Positions 13,201-24,060 of a stretch of 64,000 bases of DNA are shown piece after piece. Positions within the stretch are counted from its first letter, which is position 1. Each line of letters opens with the position of its first letter. This DNA is from Chiridota heheva. Its lineage: Eukaryota; Echinodermata; Holothuroidea; Apodida; Chiridotidae. The stretch covers positions 1,170,001-1,234,000 of the forward strand of contig JAIGNY010001472.1 in NCBI GenBank assembly GCA_020152595.1, read 5' to 3'. A program made the translations under genes and the position numbers. The notes under the pieces are model-generated. The model saw only the letters and a list, made by a program, of their open reading frames with translations. It did not search any database and was not told where the DNA came from.

Positions 13201-14672
13201 ATTTTGCTTTCAGCATTGTGTCAGTAACTTTAAAATTAGGCTATATCTGTATCATTTTATCTTGTTAGTTTGTTAGTATAGCAATTTAATTTATATTTGA
13301 AAGTGTTGTGTACATGTTTATATTGCAATTCATAGGATTTCTGAAAGACCCCATAGTGTATTAGAAAAATTTGCACAGGGCCCCATAGTGCCCTGAATAC
13401 AAGTTTAAGTTACACAAAGGAATTGCTACTATAAGTCAAAAAGTATATAAAATTCTCATAAAAAGGAGATAACTATATGGAAAATTTGCCTTCATCAAGT
13501 ACCATAGCCTTTAGATTTAAGCTTTAACCTGAATGATATAGATATGTTATTGCATTTTGATTCATATTTAGAACTTGTAATTTCTGATGTTCATTGAGAG
13601 ACCCTACAGTGTATTACAGAAACTAACACAGGACCCTATAGTGGTGTGAATACAAGTTTGAGATACACAAGTAAAACTATACTATTGGTGAAATAAAAAA
13701 TGATATGCACTATAAAAGGCAATGAATTCTTTGAAAAATTCCATTCAGCATTATATCGTTTACATTAAAATTAGGCTTAATCTGGATCACATAGCCTTAT
13801 CTTGTCAATATGGCAATTTAATTCATATTTAAAGGTTGTGTGTAATTGTTTACATTGCATTTCATAATATTGACTGACTCCATAGTGTATTAGAGAAACT
13901 TGCACATGGCCCCATGCTGCCGTGAATACATATTTAATATACACAAATGAAATGATAATATTGGTAAATTAAAAAAGGATATGAACATTAAAAGACAATG
14001 ATTTCTTTTGAAATTTGCATTCAGCATTGTATCATTACCTTTATGATTGAGGTTTATCTGGATCATATAATCTTGTTATTATTGCAATTTGATTCATATT
14101 TCAAAGTTTTGTGTAATTAATGATATTGCAATTCAAAGTCTTGACTGAAAGACCTATGGGGTGTATTAGGGAAACTTACACATGGCCACATAGTGCCCTG
14201 AAGACAAGTTTAAGATACACAAAGGAAATGCTACTAAAAGTCAAGAAATATATCAAATTCTCATCAAAAGGAGATAATTCTATCGAAAATTAGTCTTCAT
14301 CAAGTACCATAGCCTTGGGATTTAAATTTTAAACTGAATGATACAATCTTGTTAATGCAATTTGATTCATGTTGATAAGATTAATGAAGTGTTTTTTTAT
14401 TGGAATTTGTAACGTTCAATGAAGATCCCACAGTACATTAGAGAAACTTACACAGGACCCCAGAGTGCTCTGAATACAAGTTTAACATACACAAAGGAAA
14501 TTATACTATTGGTGAAAAAAGTACAATATTCTAATCAATAGTTGATTTAAGCATTGGCAAATTGACTTTATCAAAAATAATCTTACCCTGAATCGTATAA
14601 TCTTGTTGTCATTTAATTCATGTTTAAAAGATTATTGTATTTCTTTTGATTGTAATTTGTAATGTTCAAGAT
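7300..14672. repeat. Satellite array, ~270-bp monomers in ~0.8-0.9 kb trimers
   Basis: About 7.4 kb of tandem sequence. Each monomer carries a landmark like CCCCATAGTGTATTAGAGAA followed by CACAGG and CTGAATACAAGTTTAAGA. Two or three monomer types alternate. One is marked by TTCATCAAGTACCATAGCC, which recurs near 9290, 10091, 10980, 11791, 12680, 13491 and 14298, giving a higher-order period of about 800-890 bp. Monomers at the edges are most diverged. There is no coding capacity, and nothing indicates centromeric function beyond the structure itself. Confidence 0.9.
10142..13541 (+). repeat. 1,700-bp tandem duplication inside the satellite
   Basis: Positions 10142-11841 and 11842-13541 match at a constant offset of 1700 at every place compared (10201/11901, 11021/12721, 11701/13401), with only scattered substitutions and no net indel seen. 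The block equals two higher-order trimers. Similarity breaks at ~11842 against ~13542. This is much younger than the rest of the array. Confidence 0.88.
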
Positions 14673-14675
14673 AAT

Positions 14676-14927
14676 GTATAGTACCGTAATACATTCAGAA
14701 GTGAACGCGGCCGTGCTGATAACATCAGTTTCGGTTTTCAATTTTCCTTATTGAATTTGAGAAATCTGTGATGTTATCGATAACACATCTGCCAGATCAA
14801 ACATAAGGGTTTACATGTGTTATCGAAAACATCACATATTTCTTGCAATTGATATGAAAATTGAAAACCGGAAAAGACGTTTTCAGCACGGCAGCGTTCA
14901 CTTTTGAATGTATTTATGGGACTATAC
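14676..14927. mobile_element. 252-bp foldback/MITE-like palindromic element
   Basis: The left arm (GTATAGTACCGTAATACATTC...) and the reverse complement of the right arm (GTATAGTCCCATAAATACATTC...) align for about 110 bp each with few mismatches, leaving a short loop near 14800-14815. Almost the whole element is terminal inverted repeat, as in a MITE or foldback element. It sits at the distal edge of the satellite. No clear target-site duplication could be read. Confidence 0.75.
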
Positions 14928-15359
14928 CTTTCCTTTTATTGAAAAACATCATAGTGTATTAAATACTGAAAGCTATTTACATGTCTCTCTATGTCCGATA
15001 TAGATCAAAATTAGAAGAAAAACAATTGATAACAAGAGAATAATTTGAGTTGAAATAAAGTGTAGACAAATAGTACTATTACTTGACAATATACCAACTT
15101 TAAACATTCTAAAACTAACTTCCTATTAACTGATTAAACAGAAATTTCTGAAAGCAATTTTTTAAGTGGAAAACAATAATACTAGCACAATATATTGGTG
15201 TATTCCATCAGTGCAAAAGAACAAAAACACAGACACTTAATAAGATCAATTATATATGCCAGTATAAATTTGTATACTGAGAAATGGCATTTATATCATG
15301 ACAGTGTAGCATGTAACTATAACTCTATTCCATACAATTAAATGAAGAAAAATGTTTGA
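14928..15359. other. AT-rich spacer, no gene seen
   Basis: Contains one more satellite-like landmark (CATCATAGTGTATTAAA near 14947) and otherwise nothing recognisable. Confidence 0.5.
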
Positions 15360-15555
15360 AAAATAAAAACCGAGGACCCTGCAATGCATTACTTCCACTT
15401 GTATAGGCATACACAAAATAAGGACCCCATAGTGCAATCTCACAAGGCCCTGTAGTGTGCTCTCCAGACTTGTATGAGAACCCCGTAGTGCAGGACCCCA
15501 TAGTGCTAGATCCGTGGGTATGGGTGTGGGTGTGTGTGTGAGTGAGTGTGTGTGG
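15360..15555. repeat. Compressed satellite remnants and GT microsatellite
   Basis: Several short GGACCCCATAGTGC-like phrases occur every ~30-50 bp. This is the conserved landmark of the upstream satellite without the rest of the monomer. A GGGTGTGTGTGTGAGTGAG microsatellite follows at ~15516-15555. The minus-strand ORF across it (15291-15584) is a by-product. Confidence 0.6.
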
Positions 15556-16485
15556 GAGGGGTGAAGGTGGTCAAAATCATACAATCACACTATATTAAGA
15601 CAAAGAATCCTATACCAAAGCTATAACTCCCCCTCCCTCTCCTGCATATAGCAAAAGACTGACATAACAAATTGAACTTTTTAATTATGATGAGGGTCCT
15701 TGTGAACAACGACGAAACCAGTCAAACTCCGCTCGACTATTTGAATCAAGTCCGGATTCAGGATTTGAAATGTATAGAAGCAACTTCTTCACATATACTG
15801 TGCGTCCTTGTCCTGTTGGCCGACCTGAGAATCAGCAACATGTCGAATAATGCTGACATGATTCTAGCCAATTGGAACAATCCCATCAATCTCTGGTATA
15901 TCAGTATTTCCAGCCATCAGCCAGTGACGAAGCCACAATCAGTGAGCAATATGCTTTAAAATGGCGAAAATTTGGATGAAAACGACTGCTTAGGTTTCTG
16001 CCTTGTATTGTTTCTTACCTGGAGGATAAGTTTATTTTATACTGATAAGTATTTTAGAGTTTTTGCAGGCTTTATTCATGCCAGCAGAATTATTCAAAAA
16101 AAAATATTAACCTTAAGAAAAAATTACGAAATGATAAGGAAAATTCCCACTATAACCAATAAGCTCCGTCAACTTTTCCAATGATACATGGCAAAAAAAA
16201 TGAATTGAAAAAATAGTAATATATAAAATGGGGGTTCTGGCGCACTTTTGCGGTCGTTTTTGCGTCGTTTTTGTTTCCACCGCTTCTGGCGCACTTTTGG
16301 TTCTGGGCCACTTTTGCATCATTTTTGTTTCCACTAGTTCTCAAACTGCGATCGTTTTTTTATTTCACTGGGTGGACTGATACACTTTTTACCCACTACT
16401 ATTGAAAAATTATAACAGAAAAATATATTTTTTTAATTTATTTTTAAATTTGTAAAAAAACAATATACATATATTTGTTGTATGC
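15556..16485. other. Spacer 3' of the Polinton-like polymerase
   Basis: No recognised gene. A 95-codon plus-strand ORF at 15672-15959 shows no known domain. A short imperfect duplication (TTCTGGCGCACTTTTG units) occupies ~16230-16330. If the Polinton-like element has a left terminal inverted repeat it should be in here, but no match to the sequence right of 23360 could be seen by eye. Confidence 0.45.
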
Positions 16486-19400
16486 TTAACCCCTGTAGCC
16501 AAAGGCCATAGTAGTTGGTGATCCACTTACAACCCATCGCTTGGTATTGAGAGGTGACAAGAACATTTCATTCATTCGCATGCTATATATAATGTGGTGT
16601 TCGCTTCTCAATAGATTTATACCATGACGAAATGTCTTCCTGTCATACAGTGCTTCTTTGTACTGCTGATATCGTATATTTTTTCTCACAACATACTTTT
16701 TGACACCTTTCGCTTTTCGGATTTCGACTCTATCTTCCTTCAGGATAGAATACATTTTGGGTCGAAGTCTATATACTCGCTAATGGGTACTCCTGCACAT
16801 TCGTCTTTCATTTTGCCAAGCACCTTTTTGTTCGTGGTGTTGTGGAGCAGGTGGTCTGTCGGATAATTACTCGTGTCATAGAGGTGTGACTCAGAACTCA
16901 TATCAGCATACAAATCCTCGATTTGGATTTCAAGTAGAAGACTATCCGTATCCGTATAGAAAAGATTGCACTGCTCCCCATATTGCTCCTTCAGGTTGTT
17001 GTAATAAATGTCGTACATCAGATATTTACTCAGGTCCAGGACACACATCCCAACGTAGACTGGTCGGTTAAGAATCAGCCGACGTTTGTGTATGTGTAGG
17101 GCGACTAGATCATCATCAAATACCATATGCCTTGCAAACGCGGGGCTAGCTATCCACCGGCGAAGCTTGTTATCTTCAGAGGCTCCACGAGCTTGACGTT
17201 TACACGAATGCGCAGAATTTCCAAAGTCTTACCAAAGACGCTATTGTTCTTTAGTTTGTAGAGGTCCTTCTCAAAGCTGGTCTTGGCCTTCTTGCGGAGT
17301 TATGTATTCATTCTGATGTAGGGTTCCATCCACTTGCTTTGATCGAACCGAATTGCACGATGTATTTTTGTCAGCTTCATACCTAGATAGGGGTAGAGTT
17401 GTAAATTTCGGTAGTGCACAACATAGCGCTTTTTATTACAGAGATTGGGAACCAACTTTTCAACAGCAGTTAACGAGTTTAGAAGCCTTTTCTGATAATC
17501 TGACAGCCACTCCTTTGGAACATTCATACGTTCCGGAGCAAGCGGGTACGCATTGTGGACGCCGTGTAGCTCTTGAGGATACTCAAGGTCCACCTCGAGT
17601 ATGTAACCCTTTACTGCATCGGGTGAAAGCGTATCCAGCGAGGGCACTTCATCCACCCATTCGAATCCACCCGTGCGTAGTGCTTGACTCATCGCCCAAC
17701 CATACAGGTTATTTGCATCTAGGTAGAGAATATGGTTGTTAGGCTTGGAATTGTCATAGCCTGAGGCATAGAGGTTGTTAGCTTTAGCATAGCGCTTGAA
17801 TACCGTAGAAATACCACCTCGCACACCTTTCTAGAAGAACAGGTGCATGTCATAGTCGGTTAACAGTTCCAATTCTACACCTGAATATTTCAAGAGTGCT
17901 TCCCAAGATAATCCAGGGCTTGTATAATAGTGTGCTGGATCCAGACCATACTGCCGCAAGCAAGTCTTCCGATATATTTCAAAGACATCAGCTAGTAGAA
18001 GCACATCAGTCCGCAGGTATAGGTCGTGATAATCTTCCATAGTATCACATTCGAATGCGCCCCAAACCTCCTGCGCATGTTGATAGTCCTTAATGGAGAT
18101 ATGTTCCTCCGTAAGTTTGCTATATAATGCATCTTGATCATAGGGATGATCCCCTTACGCAATAACAATTGTCTCTTTTTTTCATTCGGCTGATATTCAG
18201 TTGTGATACGGAAGTCAACAGAGTCGTTAGCCGCAACCAGCTTATTCAATGACGCAAGCAGGAATTTTGCGCTATCGATGAACCTCAACTGACCAATAGA
18301 GAAGGATATATATTTCTCCATGTTGTTGGGGATGTAGTATATCTTTCCTTCCACTTTGCTAATGGCTTGCATGATCAAATGAGAGTCATAGCCCCGCAGG
18401 TTATGGAACACAACTGGAATTGTGGTTGTTTTGGGGCTCAAGCGCAACTTCAGGTTGCAGGCATTGTGCGCAGCACCTCTGTACTTACCTGTGATATGGC
18501 AGTGGTCGCGGACAGAGTCACCATGTAGAGGGTTTTTTACATATATGACAGTCCTGTGCTGTCCGGTGTGCGCGCCAATCCTCTCTGGTGATTGTCATAG
18601 ATCGAGGATTTGCTAAAACTGCCTTGATTTTAGTTTCTTCCTGCTGCAAAGCCTCAAGGAACTTATCAGCTGTATTTTTCCCTCGATATACTACGGGAGG
18701 TTCTGTACGACTATCACACCTGACCACAACATACCCATAGCCACACGCTTCATGCTGTTGAGTCTTTTGGGTATTGGATTGTGCGGGGATGGATGCAGGA
18801 CCATCTATCTTACAGGTGAGTGCCTCAAAGTCTGCGTTAATTACGTAGGGCGATGGAAGCTGCTTGTAATAGTACTGGAAGGACAGCTTGTTTTCACCTT
18901 CTTTCGGGATCTCAATACATACAGCTGTTTGACCAATTCCCATACAATCATGTCTATGGGCCTTGAGCAGATCTTCTCTGGAATAGCCATGCAGACACCT
19001 CTCACAAAAGTGTTTACGTCCTCGATGGGTGCTTTGATCAAATAGCAGGCTGCTGAGGCTTTTGACCCTCGTGTATTAGAACCTACATGCCTTCTCAATC
19101 AATAGAAGCTTGATCCTGGGGATGTTCTTTTCTTGTTTGCTGAGTTTGTGAACGATCACCCCTTTATCCCAACCAAAGACGTTGATAGCCAGATTATTTT
19201 GTTTTTCAACCTTCCCGATCTGGGAGAGTGGAGCTGGAGCATCTATTCTTTAAAGTTTAAGCCGTCTTTTGAGGGATACTTGCTGCATCTGTCTGGATCG
19301 TTCTTGGCTGGAAACAGAGCAGATCGGAGAGCCCAGCAAAGACAATTATCATCACGGTTTTTCACATTGATGATAGCCTTTATAGCTTTGAGTTCTTTCG

Positions 19401-19940
19401 ACAAACCGATATAGGACCCACCTCGTAGTGGTTGGTACCGAGCAATGTTTATCCAGAGGTCCTCCACTCTATCCACCACCCATACTGACCATCTCTGGGA
19501 CCATTGCTCAAGAGATTCTATTATGCGTGGGAAAGCGTTGTTGAGCGCTGCATCAATCTCACCCACTTGCAGAACATCCATCTGACGGCTGCAAAATATT
19601 GGGTTTGTAAATTCTGTTTCTCCATCACCATTATTCTGCTTCAGCCCCACTCTGAGTGCTAACTGAAATTTTAGTCCGCGAAGGGCTCCAACCTCTTCTG
19701 CTACCTTCCGGTGAATTGCGGGCGAACATCATCCAAAAGGGCTGGTGGGTCAACTGCCAATCGGTGCCCATCTACGAAATTCATCTGCCAACTGCGGAGG
19801 TAATTGCCAATTGTCCCAGGGGTCCGTCTGAACCTTGGAGCAAGCACAGGTCTTGGTGCAGGCACAGGTCTCGGAGCAGGCACAGGTCTCAGTGCTCTCG
19901 GTGCAGGAATCGGTACAGAAACCGGTCTGCAGGCTGGCAT
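16486..19940 (-). pseudogene. Protein-primed family B DNA polymerase (Polinton PolB), broken
   Basis: Replication polymerase of the element. Read on the minus strand from ~19940 it shows a Pro/Arg-rich N-terminus; a conserved block with WALRSALFPA near 19300; a Cys/His cluster near 18950-19040; exonuclease motif I (NADFEAL) near 18840; motif II (NLRGYDSHL) near 18390; and motif III (YHDLYLRTDVLLLADVFE) near 18000. Polymerase motif A (LDANNLYGWAMSQ) is near 17700, motif B (KNNSVFGKT) near 17240 and motif C (YTDTDSL) near 16950. The C-terminus with KKAKGVKK-like and RSEHHIIYS-like blocks stops at 16486. The ~1,150 codons are normal for the family, but the frame changes or stops several times (for example near 19650, 19100, 18500, 18100, 17820 and 17150), so it is a pseudogene. 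Metal-binding Asp of motifs A and C are still visible. Confidence 0.9.
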
Positions 19941-20469
19941 ATACCTATGAGCGATGATGGCATTTATGTAGTCCTTTTTAATATGATTTCCTCTTTTACC
20001 TGATGGATTATTAAGCAGGATATTGTTTTAAACCACATAGTTTCTCAACGCCTCGACTCTCTCTCTTCTAAGTGCAGTTTTATATAATTCATTCATCATA
20101 TGCTGCTACACTATAGAATGCAATTTGTCTAATTGGTTATCGTATTATAGTTACACACAGGTTTGTATACTATGGTATGTTATACCTCAAATTGGTTATC
20201 GTTTCAGAGTTACACACGGGTTTGTTTACTATGGTATGTTATACCTCTAACTGGTTATCGTATTTGTATACTATAATATCTTATTTCTCTAATTGGTACT
20301 ATTAAACGTTTACCATTTCTAATCACTACTCGATGCTGCTAGCATTGATTATACATAGCGGGTCTTCCACATGTTTCTTTCTTACCTGGCGGCAGCCAAT
20401 TACACTTGTTCTGTGCACGTACTGACATCTTATATCATTATAATACCCTATCTCTAATTGCATGTTGCA
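19941..20469. other. Intergenic spacer of the Polinton-like element with a ~59-bp duplication
   Basis: Between polymerase and integrase, no gene. From ~20120 to ~20300 a unit of about 59 bp (ATTGGTTATCG ... GTTACACAC ... CTATGGTATGTTATACCTC) occurs two and a half times. The polymerase frame stays open upstream of the Met at 19940 for ~28 codons with Lys-rich sequence but no earlier Met, so the start is not certain. Confidence 0.6.
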
Positions 20470-21395
20470 TTATTTTGGTGGGAGCTCGGTGTTGTGAGGA
20501 ACAATCAACAACTCTTCAAGAACAAATCCACGAGCAGGACTACTTAAAGACAGTATAGGACAGGCTCTTCAGGCTTTGTAACAGACCGTCCTATCCGATG
20601 AACAGACCACACAGTGTCTGTAGCACGACGTCGACCTCCTTCCAGCTCACCTGGTTGGCATAGATAACGAAATACAACAGCTGGAAATGCTGGTTTCTGT
20701 TTCACCATGTTAGCTTTGATAGCATTAACAGGCTTCTTTCCAATCAGTCGTGTGACTTCGTTGTTCAAAGCTGAAACAACGGCAGGTAGTCGCTCTACCC
20801 ATTCTGTTGATCTCTCCTGCTTAGACAATTTCATTTCCTAAGCATACTAATGTCCAAACAACCGTTCTGCTAGTGTACGATTAAACCGCTCTGCAAAAAC
20901 TTGGCCGCGATGAACGTCTAGGATTCCACGTCTCACCTCAAAACCATGCCTCTCCAATGTGTCAGCAACAGAACCCATGAACTCACGCCCTGGATCCACC
21001 TAAAGTAGTTTCGGCCAATCGAGTGGACTACGATTATAGATGCGGGTAAATGCAGAAGCAACCTCTGTTGAATACTTCGAACTTAAAGGCTCAGCCTCTT
21101 TATACCGACTGGCAACATCGACCACAACTAACGCATATTTATAAGTCTTACGTCCAACTTTGTCATGTGGTAGAAACAAGAGGTCGGCTTGATGGACTTG
21201 ATTTGGTGTAGAAATGTCAAACTTAGGTCGTGGTATGTAGCGGTGAGGAGGTAGGTAGATCTGCCACATAGCCTGCTTTTTTAGCCAAGCCTGGGATTCA
21301 TCTTCAGACACCTTTGCAGCTTTTGTAAGTTTCTTTATAGCTGGAGTTCCTCTCCAATACCCCTGAGGGCTATAATATATCTCTGCTAGTTTCAT
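20470..21395 (-). pseudogene. Polinton integrase (rve/DDE family), broken
   Basis: Would catalyse insertion of the element. The minus-strand frame from Met at 21395 has a conserved N-terminal region with YWRG, then the catalytic core: first Asp in HQADLLFLP (~21190), second Asp in VDPGREF (~20990) and Glu in AERFNRTLAERLF (~20890). All three acidic residues are retained. A UAG codon sits just before the second Asp motif, two more stops follow near 20835-20850, and the far C-terminal part (20470-20543) is in another frame. The C-terminal region after ~20700 has the basic, chromo/SH3-like composition seen in these integrases. It is adjacent and divergent to the capsid-like gene, 33 bp apart, so the two probably shared a promoter region. 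Confidence 0.88.
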
Positions 21396-21428
21396 CTTAT
21401 ATTAGACATATACATATATATTCAATAT

Positions 21429-22738
21429 GGCAATGAATTACGGAAAGAAACTAGCGCCTACACGAAGGACCCGCACGGGTCTGGGTGTGAAAGGTGTACG
21501 CATAACTAATCAAGTTACTCTTGGTACCCCCAACGGCCACAGCAGGTAATCATGTGATTGTCAAATTCCCGAAGCTGCAGCATCATAATGTCATTGTCCC
21601 ACGCACGGTCAGACTGGCCTTCAACATCACTCTGAATAGCACAGATGTTAATCGCACTATTGTCAACAACATAGGCCGCAACATTGTGAGCAAACTAGGG
21701 GTAAAACTAGGAGGTGAGGTTGTCATGAGTTTGGACAGCGCAGATGTCTTCTACAACTATGCACACCTATGGCTCTCTACTAGATGGAGAGATAATGCTA
21801 ACTACTCAAGGGTATAAGTAGAGGCAATTGTCTGAAAATTCGTGTAGGTGCTGGAGATAAGGCTGATAATGATAAGGGTGACAGCGCGCTTGCTAAAGCT
21901 TTTGGCAATATATATGCTATACCATTAGATTTTAGCCTCTTGAGTGGCCACGCCCCATTTTACCCATCAGGTCTGCACGATTGGTTTGAATACATTATAT
22001 ACTTTGCACTAACTCCTAACGAGAAGGTTATCATTGCAAGAATGACACCAACGCTTCCTACACTCTGAAGAACTTGACTCTGAAATTTGATGTTGTGAAT
22101 CAAGCAAGTCTTGCAGCAGAGATTCGAAATAAAAGGTTGAATGAGTACCCGGTAAACTATACAGATATACAGAGGCACCGGAGAGAAATGCTAGACCTCA
22201 CTAGTTTTGTGTGGACTATCCCTTTGAATTTACCCCGACATAGTACCGGCGGTGTTGTCCTGTTGTTCGTCAAACCAGTTGATGATGGTGGATTTGCACC
22301 AAAACCTGAGACTTTCATGATCCCCGATATCACTAAGGTCAGTGTAACCATTGAAGTGTTCCTAACCAGCTATATGCCCAAGGCATTCTCCCATACCAGC
22401 ACTGGGACAAGGCTAAGAGGGTATTCGGCTCAGGTAGATTGTCCATGGGGGAGGGCTTCAATATCGAGATAGGCTTAGTTGCTAGGGAGATCGGTCTACA
22501 TTTCATCGATTTATCAGATTAACTTCAAAAATAATACGCACTTGTTCTTGATCTGCGCAGCACCGATGATGATGCGCTACATGGTAACGGTCGTAAGCTG
22601 GGTAACGGCAGCGTAGGCATGACTTTAGAGATCAAGCGCACTCCTGCAGATGAAGGTACAGTGATTATGTACTACTTCGTCCTCTTAGATAAACAACTGG
22701 TTATCAAGAACGGTCGCCTAGCCAGAGTGTGGAGTTAG
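21429..22738 (+). pseudogene. Capsid-like protein of Polinton/adintovirus type, broken
   Basis: Starts with a basic N-terminus (Met at 21429, Arg/Lys-rich to ~21500) and continues in changed frames through 21521-21817, ~21820-22350 and ~22360-22738, ending at TAG 22736-22738. Recognisable pieces include a Leu/Val-rich beta-type segment near 21560-21760, PLDFSLLSGHAPFY near 21925, a DVVNQASLAAEIRNK segment near 22090, and DDDALHGNGRKLGNGS near 22565. The pattern is that of the F54H12.2-like proteins, which I recall as the double jelly-roll major capsid protein of Mavericks. At least three frameshifts are needed to follow it. It is followed after 19 bp by the packaging ATPase on the same strand, as expected of a virion-gene block. 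The family call is from memory. Confidence 0.68.
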
Positions 22739-22757
22739 ATGTAAAACCTATATAGAA

Positions 22758-23357
22758 ATGGACTTACCAAGAGATCCCCACACTGCGATTATATGCGGTA
22801 TAAGAGGCTCTGGAAATACGCAGTATGTGTCGAACCTATTAGAAACCAGCTATTCAGGCGTATTTGCAAGAATTTTTATATTATGCACCACCTGATCTTA
22901 CAATCAAACATACTTACAACGCGAGTCCTTTTCTGACGACTGCAATGTCTTCTTTCTAGATCCCTCTGGAGATGAATTGCAAAAATATCTTGAAATCATA
23001 AGCAAGCTCTACCAAGGTATACCTACTCTGTACATAGTCGATGATCGTTCTGCAGAAAGTGACCTTGTGAAAAAGAGGAGACGTTATCAAATTTAGCTTT
23101 TTCAGGTAGACATCATCAGCACTCGCCATGGGTGTTAACTCAAAAATGAAACTCGGTTGTTACTGATGTACGTAAACAGACTGAGTGGGATTGCTTTATT
23201 TCACTGCAAGTCAGCTCATTGCTTTGATCTAGTTATGAAAGAAAACAGTGGCATTCCACAAAAAAAGTGGCAAAAAATCCGTGATAAGCTATCAAGTACA
23301 AAGTATGCTAAACTTGTTTTAAAAAATGGACCACCTTATGAGTACACAATTGAGTAA
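22758..23357 (+). pseudogene. FtsK/HerA-type DNA-packaging ATPase (Polinton ATP), broken
   Basis: Would pump DNA into capsids. Met at 22758 is followed at once by a P-loop region, GIRGSGNTQYV, in which the Walker A Lys is replaced by Asn. A Walker B-like LYIVDD lies near 23030. HSPWVLTQK near 23125 resembles a conserved block of these ATPases, and a C-terminal part at 23157-23357 ends in TAA. The ~200 codons are slightly short for the family (about 220-250). At least three frame changes occur (near 22870, 23100 and 23150). Together with the lost P-loop Lys this means no functional ATPase. Confidence 0.8.
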
Positions 23358-23501
23358 GTAATACATAGTAATAGTTAAGTAATACATAGTAATAGTTCAG
23401 TAATGCTTAGTAATAGTTCAGTAATGCTAAGTAATAGTTAAGCAATACATAGTATTAGTTAAGTAATGCTCAGTAATAGTTCAGTAATGCTTAGTAATAG
23501 C
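23355..23501 (+). repeat. 21-bp minisatellite starting at the ATPase stop codon
   Basis: Seven tandem 21-bp units of the type TAAGTAATACATAGTAATAG. The first three bases of the array are the TAA stop of the ATPase remnant. Variants alternate TAAGTAATACATAG with TCAGTAATGCTTAG. Confidence 0.85.
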
Positions 23502-24060
23502 TCCTACCCTTAGTGTTTCCTCCTACTCCTCCCCCTCCCCTTCTCCTCCCGCTCTTAATAATGAATGTCTAATGAATTGATTTTGAAGAGACAAACTCTA
23601 TCATAGCATCTTTTCTTCCGGAAATCAAGAAATCTCCATCAATATTTATGAAATTTCCTTCGTTTTCGAAACGTAATTTTCATTTCGGGGAATCTATTTT
23701 CAGTTTTCATTGAAGTTGCTACAATTTTCTGAAAACTTCCGTCACTTTTGAAAGATTTTCTTCATTTTCGGAAATTTATTTTCAGTTTTCACAAAATTTG
23801 CCCAAATTTTCGTGAAAATTGCATCAATTTTTATCGAATGTCCTTCAGTTTCCGGAATTTGTCTGCATTTCCGGGAAATTTGCATCAAATCTTGTGAAAT
23901 TTGCTTCAATGTTTGTGAAATATCCTTCAATTTTGAGAATTTCTATTAATTTTTGGACAATTGTATACACTTTTTGGAAATGTTTGTTAATTTTGGGGAA
24001 ATTTTCTTCCTTTTCGGGAAATTTTACCCAAATTGCCAATAATTTTGCGACCCCCGTACA
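23502..24060. repeat. Polypyrimidine tract and degenerate GGAAATTT repeat
   Basis: A C/T-rich tract (23505-23556) is followed by ~480 bp of strongly diverged ~25-30 bp repeats built on TTTTCGGGAAATTTGC and TCAATTTTTGTGAAA. Related sequence occurs at ~50590-50870 and, apparently in opposite orientation, at ~57890-58020. ORFs on both strands through it (23742-24079) are composition artefacts. Confidence 0.65.

Larger units (their letters stand above)
16486..23357. mobile_element. Polinton/Maverick-type element, degraded
   Basis: Four hallmark gene families lie together: protein-primed family B DNA polymerase and rve integrase on the minus strand, capsid-like protein and FtsK/HerA-type packaging ATPase on the plus strand. 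This combination defines Polintons/Mavericks and the related adintoviruses. All four are interrupted by stops or frameshifts, so the copy is dead. At ~7 kb of gene space it is shorter than the usual 15-20 kb, and neither the adenovirus-type protease nor a second capsid protein was recognised. Terminal inverted repeats and the 6-bp target duplication were not found, so the true ends are unknown and the copy may be truncated. Confidence 0.88.

Noticed and set aside
15672..15959. 95-codon plus-strand ORF beside the Polinton-like element as an extra element gene
   Set aside because: No similarity to known Polinton proteins and the element boundary is unknown.
23157..23357. Candidate upstream exon of the guanylate cyclase gene
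   Set aside because: Its sequence fits the C-terminal part of the Polinton packaging ATPase and is contiguous with the other ATPase pieces.
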